From Actinomycetota bacterium (GTDB lineage: Bacteria; Actinomycetota; Humimicrobiia; Humimicrobiales; Humimicrobiaceae): a stretch of DNA of 21,829 nt. The stretch covers positions 1 to 21,829 of the forward strand of contig JAQVJB010000022.1 in the NCBI GenBank assembly GCA_028695395.1, given 5' to 3'. Of this stretch, positions 6,566 to 15,241 are shown piece by piece; within the stretch, counting starts at the first letter, position 1, and each line of letters starts with the position of its first letter. The notes beneath the pieces were generated by a model, which was not told the DNA's origin, did not search any database, and saw only the letters and a list, made by a program, of their open reading frames with translations. The position numbers and the translations under genes are program-made.

Positions 6566-7677
6566 AAGCTTTACTTGTACTGGAAGATGGAAAGAAATTT
6601 ATAGGAAAAAGTTTCGGTTCACATGGTGAAATGGTTGGAGAAGTCGTTTTTAACACATCCATGATGGGTTATCAGGAAATAATAACTGACCCTTCATATT
6701 GTGAGCAGATAGTAACGATGACTTATCCTCAGATAGGCAATTATGGAGTAAATAAAAAGGATACTGAGTCCGGAAAAATTCAAGTTTCAGGTCTTATAGT
6801 TAAAGAATATCTTGATTTTTATAGTAATTATAGAGCGACTGAAAGTCTTGACAGTTATTTAAAGAAAAGCGGGATTGTCGGGCTTTTTGATATTGATACC
6901 CGCGAACTTACCAGGCATATCAGGATAAAAGGCGCTATGAAGGGGATTATTTCCACAGAAAATTTCGATATTGATTATCTTATTTCAAAGGTAGAGGAAT
7001 ATCCGGGTCTGACAGGCAGGGATTTAACTAAAGATGTTTCGTGTAAAAAAGCTTATATTTATAATAAAAATATTAAAAATCATAAATATTTCGTAGTTGC
7101 GGTAGATTATGGAATCAAAACAAGCATATTGAAATGCATGTCAGATGCCGGTTTAAAAGTAAAAGTAGTTCCACCTCATACTTCTGCTGAAGAAATACTA
7201 ATGGAAAATCCAGATGGTATCTTTTTGTCAAACGGTCCGGGTGATCCGAGTGCGGTTGATTATGCAATACCTGAAATAAAGAAGCTGCTGAATAAAAAAC
7301 CCATATTCGGTATTTGTCTTGGACATCAATTACTGGCAATAGCTCTAGGAGCAAAAACATTCAAGCTGAAATTTGGACACCACGGAGGAAATCACCCTGT
7401 AAAAAATCTTAGTACTGGAAAAATTGAGATAACCGCGCAGAATCATGGTTTTAATGTTGAAATGAAATCCTTGCAAAATATTAAAAATATAGATTTAGAA
7501 ATTACACATATGAATCTTAATGATAATACGGTTGAGGGTATCAATTACAAAGATTTAAATGCTTTTTCTGTTCAGTATCATCCTGAAGCAAAACCAGGTC
7601 CGGATGATTCTAAATATCTCTTTGATGATTTTCTCAGCTTGATGAAAAATTTTAAATTAAGTAATAAAAATAAATAG
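6562..7677 (+). CDS. carA: Carbamoyl-phosphate synthase, small (glutaminase) subunit
   Basis: It hydrolyses glutamine and passes ammonia to CarB for carbamoyl phosphate synthesis. The protein has 371 residues. The N-terminal CarA-specific domain (1-150, with NTSMMGYQEIITDPSY) is followed by a class I glutamine amidotransferase domain. In the latter the nucleophile is Cys252 in GICLGHQ, and the partner His340 and Glu342 are in YHPEA. The TTG start overlaps the pyrC stop (TTGA). This arrangement implies coupled translation within the pyr operon. CarA is followed after 15 bp by carB. No arginine genes are near, so the enzyme's main local role is pyrimidine synthesis. Confidence 0.97.
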   Translation: MKALLVLEDGKKFIGKSFGSHGEMVGEVVFNTSMMGYQEIITDPSYCEQIVTMTYPQIGNYGVNKKDTESGKIQVSGLIVKEYLDFYSNYRATESLDSYLKKSGIVGLFDIDTRELTRHIRIKGAMKGIISTENFDIDYLISKVEEYPGLTGRDLTKDVSCKKAYIYNKNIKNHKYFVVAVDYGIKTSILKCMSDAGLKVKVVPPHTSAEEILMENPDGIFLSNGPGDPSAVDYAIPEIKKLLNKKPIFGICLGHQLLAIALGAKTFKLKFGHHGGNHPVKNLSTGKIEITAQNHGFNVEMKSLQNIKNIDLEITHMNLNDNTVEGINYKDLNAFSVQYHPEAKPGPDDSKYLFDDFLSLMKNFKLSNKNK

Positions 7678-7692
7678 ATAGCAAAGAAAGAT

Positions 7693-10600
7693 ATGCCAAA
7701 AAGAAAAGATCTTAAAAAAATAATGATTATCGGTTCCGGTCCAATAATAATAGGACAGGCAAGCGAATTTGATTATTCGGGAACACAGGCTTGTAAAATC
7801 CTTAAGGAAGAAGGATACAATGTAGTTCTTGTAAACAGTAACCCTGCAACTATAATGACCGATCCTGAATTTTCAGATAAAACTTATATAGAACCACTAA
7901 TACCTGAATTTGTTGAGAAAATAATAAAAATAGAAAGTCCTGACGCGATTCTTCCGACGATGGGAGGACAGACAGGATTAAATATTGCAGTAAGCCTTGA
8001 TAATATGGGGGTTCTCAAAAAATACGGAGTAGAGCTTATCGGGGCAAGCGTGGATGCGATAAACAAAGCAGAAGATAGAGAACTTTTTAAAAAAGTAATG
8101 GAAAAAATTGATTTATATGTCCCTCCCAGCGGATATGTAAATAATTTAACTGATGCATTAAAAATTGCAGGCAAGCTGAAGTATCCTCTAGTAGTAAGAC
8201 CAAGTTTTACACTGGGAGGCCTCGGCGGAGGCGTAGCATTCAATAAAGAAGAATTTGTCGATACAGTTACACGAGGGCTAGATCTTTCTCCTGTAAACCA
8301 AGTGCTTATTGAAAAATCTGTTGCAGGCTGGAAAGAATTTGAACTGGAGGTAATGCGTGATAAAAACGATAATGTAGTCATTGTATGTTCTATTGAAAAT
8401 TTTGATCCTATGGGAGTTCACACCGGAGACAGTATAACAGTTGCTCCTGCCCAGACCCTGACAAACTACGAATACCAGATTATGAGAAATGCCGGTTTAA
8501 AGATAATAAGAGAAATAGGTGTGGAGACTGGCGGTTCTAATATACAATTTGCAATCAATCCTGAAAATGGAAAGCTTGCAGTAATAGAAATGAACCCTAG
8601 AGTTTCAAGAAGCAGTGCTTTGGCATCTAAAGCTACAGGATTTCCGATTGCAAAAATCGCTACAAAGCTAGCTATCGGATACACTCTAGATGAAATACCA
8701 AATGATATCACTAAAAAAACACCGGCTTGTTTTGAACCTTCAATTGACTATGTAGTAGTTAAGTTTCCAAGATGGTCTTTTGAGAAATTCCCTAACACCG
8801 ATGCTTCTCTTACAACAAGAATGAAGTCCGTTGGAGAATCAATGGCGATAGGAAGGACATTCAAGGAAGCTTTACAAAAATCAATAAGATCTCTTGAAAT
8901 AGATAGATACGGCCTGGGTTGTGACGGCAGAGATAGCATAATTGAAGAAAATATCAGCCAAATGCTAGCAATCCCTAATCAGGACAGGCTTTTTTATATA
9001 AAACATTCTATTGAAAATGGAGATACAATTGAAAATATTTTTGATTATACAAAAATAGATCCATGGTTTCTTGAGAATATCAAACAGCTTGTTGATTTTG
9101 AAAAAACATTTAAAGAGAAAACTATAAAAAACATTTCGGAAGATGAAATAAGGGAAGCAAAAAAACTAGGCTACTCCGATATACAACTTGCTTACCTTTT
9201 AAGGTGCAGCGAGGAAGACATAAGATATTTCAGGAAAAAAACCGGAATAAAAGCTGTTTTTAAAACGGTTGATACATGTGCTGCTGAATTTGAAGCTTAT
9301 ACTCCTTATTATTATTCAACATATGAAGATGAAAATGAGATAGCAGATTCTATAAAGAAGAAAATAGTAATACTTGGAAGCGGGCCCAACAGAATTGGGC
9401 AGGGTATTGAATTTGATTATTGCTGTGTTCATGCATCATTTGCCTTAAGAAACGAAGGATTTGAGACTATAATGATAAATTGCAATCCTGAGACAGTAAG
9501 TACAGATTACGATACCTCGGACAGGCTTTATTTTGAGCCTCTTACTTTTGAAGATGTAATGAATGTGATAGAAGATGAAAAACCTTTTGGCGTCATTGTC
9601 CAATTTGGAGGGCAGACCCCGTTAAAGCTAGCAAAGAAATTACTGGATGCAGGAGTAAATATCCTGGGAACTTCACCAGACAATATTGATATCGCCGAGG
9701 ACAGAAAAAGATTCGGCAGTATCTTGGATTGTCTAAAAATACCTCAGCCTGAAAACGGCACCGCATTGGCAGTTTCTGAAGCAAAATTGATTGCAGAAAA
9801 AATCGGATACCCTCTTCTTGTCAGGCCTTCATATGTTTTAGGTGGACGGGCTATGGTTATAGTATATAATGAGGAAAATCTTATAAATTATGTTGAAAAT
9901 GCATTTAAAGTTTCTCCCGGTTTTCCTGTGCTGATAGATAAATTTCTTGAACAGGCAACGGAGGTAGATGTAGATGCGATATTTGACGGTGAAGAGATAT
10001 TCATAGGCGGAATCATGGAGCATATAGAAGAAGCTGGTATACATTCCGGTGACAGTGCCTGCGTAATACCTCCTTTTGCACTAAGCCCCGGTACGATAGA
10101 TATTATAAAAGACTATACTTTTAAAATAGCAAAAGCCCTAAATGTGATCGGATTGATAAATATACAATATGCTGTAAAAAATTCAGTCGTATATGTGCTT
10201 GAAGCTAATCCAAGAGCATCAAGGACAGTTCCATTTGTAAGCAAATCAATAAAAGTGCCCCTAGCGAAGGTAGCTTCTTTAGTGATGAGCGGTAAAAAGC
10301 TGAAGGATATTGATTTCAAAAGGGTTGATTCAAACAAGCTGGATTATTTCAGCATAAAGGAAGCAGTACTTCCATTCAGCCGCTTTCCGGGAACAGACAC
10401 AATACTTGGACCTGAGATGAAATCTACCGGAGAAGTCATGGGAATAGATAAAAATTTCGGAGTAGCATTTGCAAAATCACAGCTCGCAGTAAATCAGAAA
10501 TTTCCACAGTCAGGCACTGTTTTCTTTAGTGTGAAGGATAGAGATAAAAATGATATTGCTTCTCTGGCAAGAAAAATATCAAATCTTGGCTTTAATATAA

Positions 10601-10902
10601 TTACCACAAAGGGCACAGGAGATTTTCTTGAGAGAATGGGAATCAAATGCGATAGAGTATTAAAAATAAGGGAAGGCAGGCCAAACGTGCTTGACCTTTT
10701 AAAAAATGGGGAGATAGATCTTATAATCAATACTCCTGAAGGAAGTGAAGCAAGGAGTGATGGTTACTATTTAAGAACAGCTGCTTCAGTTCTTAATATA
10801 CCCTGTATCACTACTATTTCCGGAGCAAGTGCAGCGATACAGGGGATATATGAATTAAAAATAAATTCTAATATAAATGTAAAGGCAATACAGGATTATT
10901 AA
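7693..10902 (+). CDS. carB: Carbamoyl-phosphate synthase, large subunit
   Basis: It forms carbamoyl phosphate from bicarbonate, ammonia and two ATP. At 1069 residues it is full length. The two homologous ATP-grasp halves begin with GSGPIIIGQASEFDYSGTQ (about 14-32) and GSGPNRIGQGIEFDYCCVHA (about 562-580). Each contains the conserved phosphate-binding and metal segments: RPSFTLGGLGGG and RPSYVLGGRAM, EMNPRVSRSSALASKATG and EANPRASRTVPFVSK. Between them lies the oligomerisation domain. The last 140 residues form an MGS-type allosteric domain (TKGTGDFLERMG, then ISGASAAIQGIYEL) where UMP commonly inhibits. Its stop overlaps the pyrK start by one base (TAATG). Confidence 0.98.
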   Translation: MPKRKDLKKIMIIGSGPIIIGQASEFDYSGTQACKILKEEGYNVVLVNSNPATIMTDPEFSDKTYIEPLIPEFVEKIIKIESPDAILPTMGGQTGLNIAVSLDNMGVLKKYGVELIGASVDAINKAEDRELFKKVMEKIDLYVPPSGYVNNLTDALKIAGKLKYPLVVRPSFTLGGLGGGVAFNKEEFVDTVTRGLDLSPVNQVLIEKSVAGWKEFELEVMRDKNDNVVIVCSIENFDPMGVHTGDSITVAPAQTLTNYEYQIMRNAGLKIIREIGVETGGSNIQFAINPENGKLAVIEMNPRVSRSSALASKATGFPIAKIATKLAIGYTLDEIPNDITKKTPACFEPSIDYVVVKFPRWSFEKFPNTDASLTTRMKSVGESMAIGRTFKEALQKSIRSLEIDRYGLGCDGRDSIIEENISQMLAIPNQDRLFYIKHSIENGDTIENIFDYTKIDPWFLENIKQLVDFEKTFKEKTIKNISEDEIREAKKLGYSDIQLAYLLRCSEEDIRYFRKKTGIKAVFKTVDTCAAEFEAYTPYYYSTYEDENEIADSIKKKIVILGSGPNRIGQGIEFDYCCVHASFALRNEGFETIMINCNPETVSTDYDTSDRLYFEPLTFEDVMNVIEDEKPFGVIVQFGGQTPLKLAKKLLDAGVNILGTSPDNIDIAEDRKRFGSILDCLKIPQPENGTALAVSEAKLIAEKIGYPLLVRPSYVLGGRAMVIVYNEENLINYVENAFKVSPGFPVLIDKFLEQATEVDVDAIFDGEEIFIGGIMEHIEEAGIHSGDSACVIPPFALSPGTIDIIKDYTFKIAKALNVIGLINIQYAVKNSVVYVLEANPRASRTVPFVSKSIKVPLAKVASLVMSGKKLKDIDFKRVDSNKLDYFSIKEAVLPFSRFPGTDTILGPEMKSTGEVMGIDKNFGVAFAKSQLAVNQKFPQSGTVFFSVKDRDKNDIASLARKISNLGFNIITTKGTGDFLERMGIKCDRVLKIREGRPNVLDLLKNGEIDLIINTPEGSEARSDGYYLRTAASVLNIPCITTISGASAAIQGIYELKINSNINVKAIQDY

Positions 10903-11705
10903 TGAAAGCATTAAAAGGTGAGATAATATCTAATGATAAAATAAGTGAAAATATATATAAAATGACTGTTTTTTCACCTTATATGGTAAAGCACTGCATC
11001 CCTGGACAGTTTGTGAATATTAAATGTTCAGAAAGTACTGTTTATGATCCATTACTGAGAAGGCCTTTCAGCATATATGATGTGGAAGAAGGTTTTAAAG
11101 TTTTTTCAATCCTTTATCTGATTAAGGGTAAGGGTACAAAATATTTAAAATCACTTGAGCCGGGAGATGTAATAGACTTCCTGGGTCCGCTTGGCAATGG
11201 AATTAAAGTAGATGATAAAAGCGATAAAAAATACCTGCTTATAGGAGGAGGAATGGGGGTAGCTCCCCTTTTCTACCTAGCAAAATCACTTATTCTTAAA
11301 AAAAATAATGTCTTTCTAGCGGCAGGGTTTAAAGATAATAAATTCATTTTTTTTGAAAAAGCAATTCAGTTATTAAAAATAAATTATCAATTCTTTTCTG
11401 AGGACGGGAGCCATGGAGCAAAGGGAATCGTTACGGATTTTTTGAATAATCATATAGATGAATATCGGGATTATACAATATATTCTTGCGGACCTTCAGA
11501 AATGCTGAAAAGCCTGAAAGAAATATTTTTAAGAAATAATATTAAAAATAAAGCGTATGCTCTTTTTGAAGAGATCATGGCATGCGGCATAGGGGTATGT
11601 AAAGGATGCGTAATAAAAACAATTGATAAAGACAATAAATATATATACAAAACGGTATGTAAAGACGGGCCTCTTTTTGAACTGAAGGAGGTAGTTTTTG
11701 AATAA
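10902..11705 (+). CDS. pyrK: Dihydroorotate dehydrogenase electron-transfer subunit (FAD, 2Fe-2S)
   Basis: PyrK carries electrons from PyrD to NAD+ in the class 1B enzyme. Its 267 residues hold an FAD-binding motif RRPFSIY (53-59), a nucleotide-binding IGGGMGVAPL (114-123) and the C-terminal [2Fe-2S] ligand set Cys228, Cys233, Cys236 and Cys253 (CGIGVCKGC ... VCKDGPLF). The start overlaps the carB stop by one base. Adjacent pyrD overlaps by 8 bp. Possessing this NAD-linked type rather than the quinone-linked class 2 enzyme of Mycobacterium points to pyrimidine synthesis that does not need a respiratory chain. Confidence 0.95.
   Translation: MKALKGEIISNDKISENIYKMTVFSPYMVKHCIPGQFVNIKCSESTVYDPLLRRPFSIYDVEEGFKVFSILYLIKGKGTKYLKSLEPGDVIDFLGPLGNGIKVDDKSDKKYLLIGGGMGVAPLFYLAKSLILKKNNVFLAAGFKDNKFIFFEKAIQLLKINYQFFSEDGSHGAKGIVTDFLNNHIDEYRDYTIYSCGPSEMLKSLKEIFLRNNIKNKAYALFEEIMACGIGVCKGCVIKTIDKDNKYIYKTVCKDGPLFELKEVVFE
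11685..11691 (+). promoter_or_regulatory. Shine-Dalgarno site fixing the TTG start of pyrD
   Basis: A full AAGGAGG sits 6 nt before TTG at 11698, inside the last codons of pyrK. It selects the TTG and makes the 8-bp pyrK/pyrD overlap a coupled translation junction, suiting two subunits of one complex. Confidence 0.85.
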
Positions 11706-12633
11706 TTTTGCCGATGGCAGACTTGCTGTAAACATTGGAGACATCTATTTAAAAAATCCAGTGATAATGTGTTCAGGGACTTTTGGCAGCGGATTAGAAT
11801 ATAATGAAATATACGAAACGCAGATAATCGGGGCTGTTGTTACCAAAAGTTTTTCATTAAAACCAATGGAAGGCAATAAACCTCCCAGGCTTTGCGAAAC
11901 TTCATCCGGACTTTTAAATTCAATAGGTCTTCAAAATGAAGGAATAGAATTTTTCATACAAGATCAGCTTCCTTTTGTCAAAAAATTAAAAATCAGTCCT
12001 ATATTAAGTATTCTGGGTACAAGCAGCTTGGAATTTGCCGAACTTGCTTCAAAGATAATAAAAATAGAACACGAGCTTATTGCCGTAGAGTTAAATCTTT
12101 CATGCCCGAATGTCAATAAAGGTGGTATTACTCTAGGTTCCATACCTGATTCTGTTGAGGAAGTGACTTCGATTGTCCGAAAAACTCTTAATATACCGGT
12201 CATAGTAAAACTGAGCCCTAATAATGATAATCTAATAGAGATTGCGAAACGAGCCAAAAGCGGTGGTGCAGCCTGTGTTTCCTTAATCAACACGCTTATA
12301 GGGATGGCAATCGATATTAATACTTTTAAGCCAAAACTTGGAAATGTAATAGGAGGGCTCTCAGGACCAGCCATAAAGCCTGTTGCACTTGCAAAAATTT
12401 TTTCATTGTACAAAGCGGAGGTATTACCGATTATTGGCATGGGAGGAATATTCAGCTGGGAGGATGCAATTGAATTTATGCTGGCAGGTGCAAGTGCTGT
12501 TGGTCTTGGTACTGTAAATTTTGTTGAATACGATGCTGCAATAAATATTATAAACGGTTTGATTGATTTTATTTCTAAAAATAATTTAAATAATATAAGT
12601 GATATAACCGGCAAAGTGAAGGCAGGGCAGTGA
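11698..12633 (+). CDS. pyrD: Dihydroorotate dehydrogenase, class 1B catalytic subunit
   Basis: It oxidises dihydroorotate to orotate on FMN. The protein has 311 residues. NPVIMCSGTFGSG (20-32) and the SIGLQNEG region match the FMN/substrate sites. ELNLSCPNVNKGG places the catalytic cysteine at 136, where class 1 enzymes have Cys and class 2 have Ser. GGLSGPAIKP and GMGGIFSWEDAIEFMLAGASAVGLGT are the C-terminal phosphate-binding loops. The companion PyrK directly upstream makes class 1B certain in practice. The start is TTG, supported by a strong Shine-Dalgarno site. Confidence 0.97.
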   Translation: MNNFADGRLAVNIGDIYLKNPVIMCSGTFGSGLEYNEIYETQIIGAVVTKSFSLKPMEGNKPPRLCETSSGLLNSIGLQNEGIEFFIQDQLPFVKKLKISPILSILGTSSLEFAELASKIIKIEHELIAVELNLSCPNVNKGGITLGSIPDSVEEVTSIVRKTLNIPVIVKLSPNNDNLIEIAKRAKSGGAACVSLINTLIGMAIDINTFKPKLGNVIGGLSGPAIKPVALAKIFSLYKAEVLPIIGMGGIFSWEDAIEFMLAGASAVGLGTVNFVEYDAAINIINGLIDFISKNNLNNISDITGKVKAGQ

Positions 12634-12634
12634 T

Positions 12635-13396
12635 TTGGATAATTACAATTCTGTAAACACAGAAAAAATAAGAAAGAATTTAAAAACAAAAGACAGGCTT
12701 ATTCTTAGCATGGATGTGCCAAACAAAAACGAAGTCCTTTCCATACTTAGAGAGCTTGAGAATTCCATATCTACTGTAAAGATAGGTCTGGAGCTGATAT
12801 ATAACGAAGGTACAAAGATAATTGATACTGTTATTGACTGCGGTTATAAAGTACTGCTTGATGCAAAGTTAATGGATATTCCTAATACAATAGCCGGAGC
12901 ACTAAAAGGAATTTCAAAACTTGGAGTCAGTATGATAACCATGCATACTTTTGGCGGTTCAGGTATGATGACAAGAGCAAAAGAAGAGCTACTTCAAATT
13001 TCTTCAAAAAACGGAGTTATGTCTCCCTTACTATTTGGTGTAACTGTTTTGACAAGTCTTGATGATTCGGATTTAAATGCTTTCGGATTTAAGACAGATT
13101 ATGCAAGCATTGTAAAAAATCTTGCCAGAACAGCCATAGAGAGCAAAATAGACGGGATTATCTGTTCTCCTAATGAAGTGTCGGTGCTAAGAGAATCTTT
13201 TGGCAACGACTTTCTTATAGCTACTCCGGGTATAAGGCTTCCAGAAGATGATGCCGGCGATCAGAAAAGATATAATACTCCGGAAAAAGCTATTGATGAC
13301 GGAGCGGACTTCATAATAGTAGGTAGGTCAATAATAAAAAGCAAAAATAAAATCGGAACAGTAAGTAATTATCTGGAAAGAATGGAAAGAAGGTAA
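12635..13396 (+). CDS. pyrF: Orotidine-5'-phosphate decarboxylase
   Basis: It converts OMP to UMP, the last pathway step. From the TTG at 12635 it has 253 residues. It begins one base after the pyrD stop, and AAGG and AGGG purine runs lie shortly upstream. The TIM-barrel motifs are LSMDVPNK (24-31), a lysine in VKIGLEL (K49), the catalytic DxKxxD element as DAKLMD (D76, K78, D81) and the phosphate-binding ATPGIRLPEDDAGDQKR plus IIVGRSI near the end. The residue before the last Asp is Met where most family members have His; the three catalytic residues are intact. The first 20 or so residues are an extra N-terminal extension relative to compact PyrF proteins. Confidence 0.95.
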   Translation: MDNYNSVNTEKIRKNLKTKDRLILSMDVPNKNEVLSILRELENSISTVKIGLELIYNEGTKIIDTVIDCGYKVLLDAKLMDIPNTIAGALKGISKLGVSMITMHTFGGSGMMTRAKEELLQISSKNGVMSPLLFGVTVLTSLDDSDLNAFGFKTDYASIVKNLARTAIESKIDGIICSPNEVSVLRESFGNDFLIATPGIRLPEDDAGDQKRYNTPEKAIDDGADFIIVGRSIIKSKNKIGTVSNYLERMERR

Positions 13397-13399
13397 TAA

Positions 13400-14005
13400 A
13401 TGATTAAAATAGTTCAGCAGAATACAAAGTTAGACCTTTTATCTATATTAAAAGAAACAGGTGCGATCATGGAGGGCCATTTTAAGCTTACCTCCGGGTT
13501 TCACAGCCAGCACTATCTGCAATGCGCAAAACTTCTTCAGTATCCTGATAAGACTTATAAAATAGTAAAAGAAATACCCGATATTATAGGAAAAGATATT
13601 TGCAGCAGTACGCAAACAATAATATCGCCGGCAATAGGCGGTATTTTATTTGGTTATATGGTTGCTTATGAAATGGGAAAAAAGATGATTTTCGCAGAAA
13701 GAAAAAAGGATAAGATGGAAATAAGAAGAGGTTTCGAGATAAGCGAAGGTGAAAATTTAATAATTGCTGAAGATGTAATAACCACCGGCGGTTCAGTAAA
13801 AGAGATAATCGATATATGCGCTGAGAAGAAAGCAAATATTAAGGCAGTAGTATCTATTGTAAACAGATCAGAAAATGCTGATTTTAATGAAGTTCCTTTC
13901 TTTTATCTGATTAAATTCGATATTGACAAATATGCTCCTTCTGATTGCCCTTTATGCAAAAACAATGTAGAGTTGGATTATCCGGGTAGTAAAAAAAATA
14001 ATTAA
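13400..14005 (+). CDS. pyrE: Orotate phosphoribosyltransferase (Thermus-type)
   Basis: It adds ribose-5-phosphate from PRPP to orotate, giving OMP. The 201-residue protein has the start LLSILKETGAIMEGHFKLTSG, where the glycan-like GHFKLTSGFHS is the orotate site. It also has AERKKDKMEIRRGFEI (the flexible catalytic loop) and the PRPP motif LIIAEDVITTGGS (120-132). The tail holds a CPLC motif (Cys183, Cys186), a feature I associate with the longer Thermus-type PyrE branch; metal binding there is possible but unproven. The ATG at 13400 lies 6 nt after GAAGG and three bases after the pyrF stop. With it the UMP pathway is complete within the operon. Confidence 0.95.
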   Translation: MIKIVQQNTKLDLLSILKETGAIMEGHFKLTSGFHSQHYLQCAKLLQYPDKTYKIVKEIPDIIGKDICSSTQTIISPAIGGILFGYMVAYEMGKKMIFAERKKDKMEIRRGFEISEGENLIIAEDVITTGGSVKEIIDICAEKKANIKAVVSIVNRSENADFNEVPFFYLIKFDIDKYAPSDCPLCKNNVELDYPGSKKNN

Positions 14006-14033
14006 GCTTTTTTAGGTTTGGTAAAGAGGATAA

Positions 14034-14366
14034 ATGGCAATACCTTTATTATCTAATGAAGAAAAAAGATCTGCATTAGAGCATGCTAGAGAAATTAGGA
14101 AAAAAAGATCCGAAATAAAAAAAGGATTAAAATCATATAGTATTTCTTTTATCGAACTGTTTGAAGAAAAAAATAAGTATTTCATGGTAGTAATGGATAT
14201 GAAAATACTGGATTTGATGAAGGCTCTTCCAGGATTTGGAGATATAAGGGTAAATAAAATTTTGCAGGAGCTGCAAATAAGTCCCAGAAAAAAATTCAAA
14301 GGTCTTGGCCAGAAACAGAAATCCAGGCTTCTGGATTATTTTTGTTCATTACAGGACAAACTTTAA
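14034..14366 (+). CDS. mihF: Actinobacterial-type integration host factor (mIHF)
   Basis: This small basic nucleoid-associated protein of 110 residues bends and compacts DNA. It matches the mycobacterial and streptomycete sIHF/mIHF layout. An N-terminal helix (SNEEKRSALEHAREIRKKRSEIK) is rich in Lys and Arg. It is followed by a helix-two-turn-helix unit with ALPGFGDIRVNKILQELQISPRKKFKGLGQKQKSRLLDYF at about 63-104. The ATG follows AGAGGA by about 5 nt. Its position before gmk is the conserved actinobacterial location. It is unrelated in fold to the IhfA/IhfB (HU-family) proteins. This gene is the main evidence for an actinobacterial host. Confidence 0.93.
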   Translation: MAIPLLSNEEKRSALEHAREIRKKRSEIKKGLKSYSISFIELFEEKNKYFMVVMDMKILDLMKALPGFGDIRVNKILQELQISPRKKFKGLGQKQKSRLLDYFCSLQDKL

Positions 14367-14408
14367 ATTATAGTTTTTATTTTTAGTGATATCAGATATT
14401 TACTCATT

Positions 14409-14416
14409 TATATAAA
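14409..14416 (+). promoter_or_regulatory. Possible -10 element for a leaderless gmk transcript
   Basis: TATATAAA lies 5 to 7 bp before the gmk ATG at 14422, the usual distance from a -10 to a transcription start. gmk has no Shine-Dalgarno sequence and the 55-bp gap after mihF is the widest in this stretch. No convincing -35 is present. Leaderless mRNAs are common in actinobacteria, but A/T-rich DNA yields such hexamers by chance. Confidence 0.25.
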
Positions 14417-14421
14417 ACAAT

Positions 14422-15018
14422 ATGAAAAAAATTAAAAAAGGGAAACTATTTGTTGTCTCAGGGCCTTCAGGGGTCGGGAAAAGCTCACTTGTTAAAGATG
14501 CGTTAAGAGAACTGAAAGACTTTGAGAAATCAATATCTGTTACAACAAGGATAAAAAGAGACGATGAAAAAGATGGTGAGCACTATCACTTTATAAATGA
14601 AGAGGAATTCAAGGTACTGATTGAAAAAGGTGAACTTATAGAATGGGCTTTTTATTGCGGCAATTATTACGGCACTCTTAAAAAAACAGTTGTTGAAAAT
14701 TTAAAAAAAGGTAAAAACATAATACTTGTCATTGAGGTAAGCGGGGCTATGCAGGTTAAAAAAATCATCAAAGATGCATATCTTATTTTTATAACAACTC
14801 CTGATTTTTTTCAACTTGAAAAAAGATTAAGGGGAAGACAGACTGAAAATGTAAAAAAAATAGAAGAAAGGCTTAAAAAAGCAAAAGAAGAGCTAAGATA
14901 TGAGAAACATTATGATTGCATAATAGTCAATAATAATTATAATGAAGCTTTAAAAAATCTGAAATATGTCTTAATTACAAAAATGGAGGAAAATTTTAAT
15001 GAGCATACCGAATGTTGA
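14422..15018 (+). CDS. gmk: Guanylate kinase
   Basis: It phosphorylates GMP to GDP with ATP, feeding GTP and dGTP pools. The protein has 198 residues. The P-loop is GPSGVGKSS (14-22), and the GMP-binding segment holds TTRIKRDDEKDGEHYHFI and EWAFYCGNYYGT. The lid region is RLRGRQTENVKKIEERL. The ATG at 14422 fits the family N-terminus (KKGKLFVVSGPSGVGKS), but no ribosome-binding site precedes it. The 3' end overlaps rpoZ by 20 bp. The gmk-rpoZ pair is widespread in bacteria, and its place after mihF is actinobacterial. Confidence 0.97.
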   Translation: MKKIKKGKLFVVSGPSGVGKSSLVKDALRELKDFEKSISVTTRIKRDDEKDGEHYHFINEEEFKVLIEKGELIEWAFYCGNYYGTLKKTVVENLKKGKNIILVIEVSGAMQVKKIIKDAYLIFITTPDFFQLEKRLRGRQTENVKKIEERLKKAKEELRYEKHYDCIIVNNNYNEALKNLKYVLITKMEENFNEHTEC

Positions 15019-15241
15019 TACATTACTAGAATCAGTTGACAGTAAATATACGCTTAGCATAATAATAGCTAAAAGATCTCGGGAACTTGCGGATTATTTC
15101 CACGCAAAAAGGAATATGGAAAGAACAAATATAATAGGACCTCTCTATGAAACTGAGGTGACTGATCCCCTGGAAATAGCATTTAATGAGGTTAAAGAGA
15201 AGAAAATCGGTTATATAAGAGTAAAAGATGGAATCAAATAA
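14999..15241 (+). CDS. rpoZ: DNA-directed RNA polymerase omega subunit
   Basis: Omega helps assemble and stabilise RNA polymerase by chaperoning the beta' subunit. The 80-residue protein shows the family pattern: MSIPNVDTLLESVDSKYTLSI, then the helix AKRSRELADYF (conserved AKRARQL-like core), and the short C-terminal DPLEIAFNEVKEKKIGY. GGAGG lies 9 nt before the ATG. It begins inside gmk (20-bp overlap) and ends inside coaBC (14-bp overlap), so gmk, rpoZ and coaBC are translated as a chain. Identification rests on both sequence and position. Confidence 0.93.
   Translation: MSIPNVDTLLESVDSKYTLSIIIAKRSRELADYFHAKRNMERTNIIGPLYETEVTDPLEIAFNEVKEKKIGYIRVKDGIK

Noticed and set aside
11964..12689. 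A 241-codon open frame on the minus strand, opposite pyrD and the start of pyrF
   Set aside because: It lies antisense to a clearly recognised enzyme, its protein has no recognisable motif, and the composition looks like an antisense shadow of A/T-rich codons.
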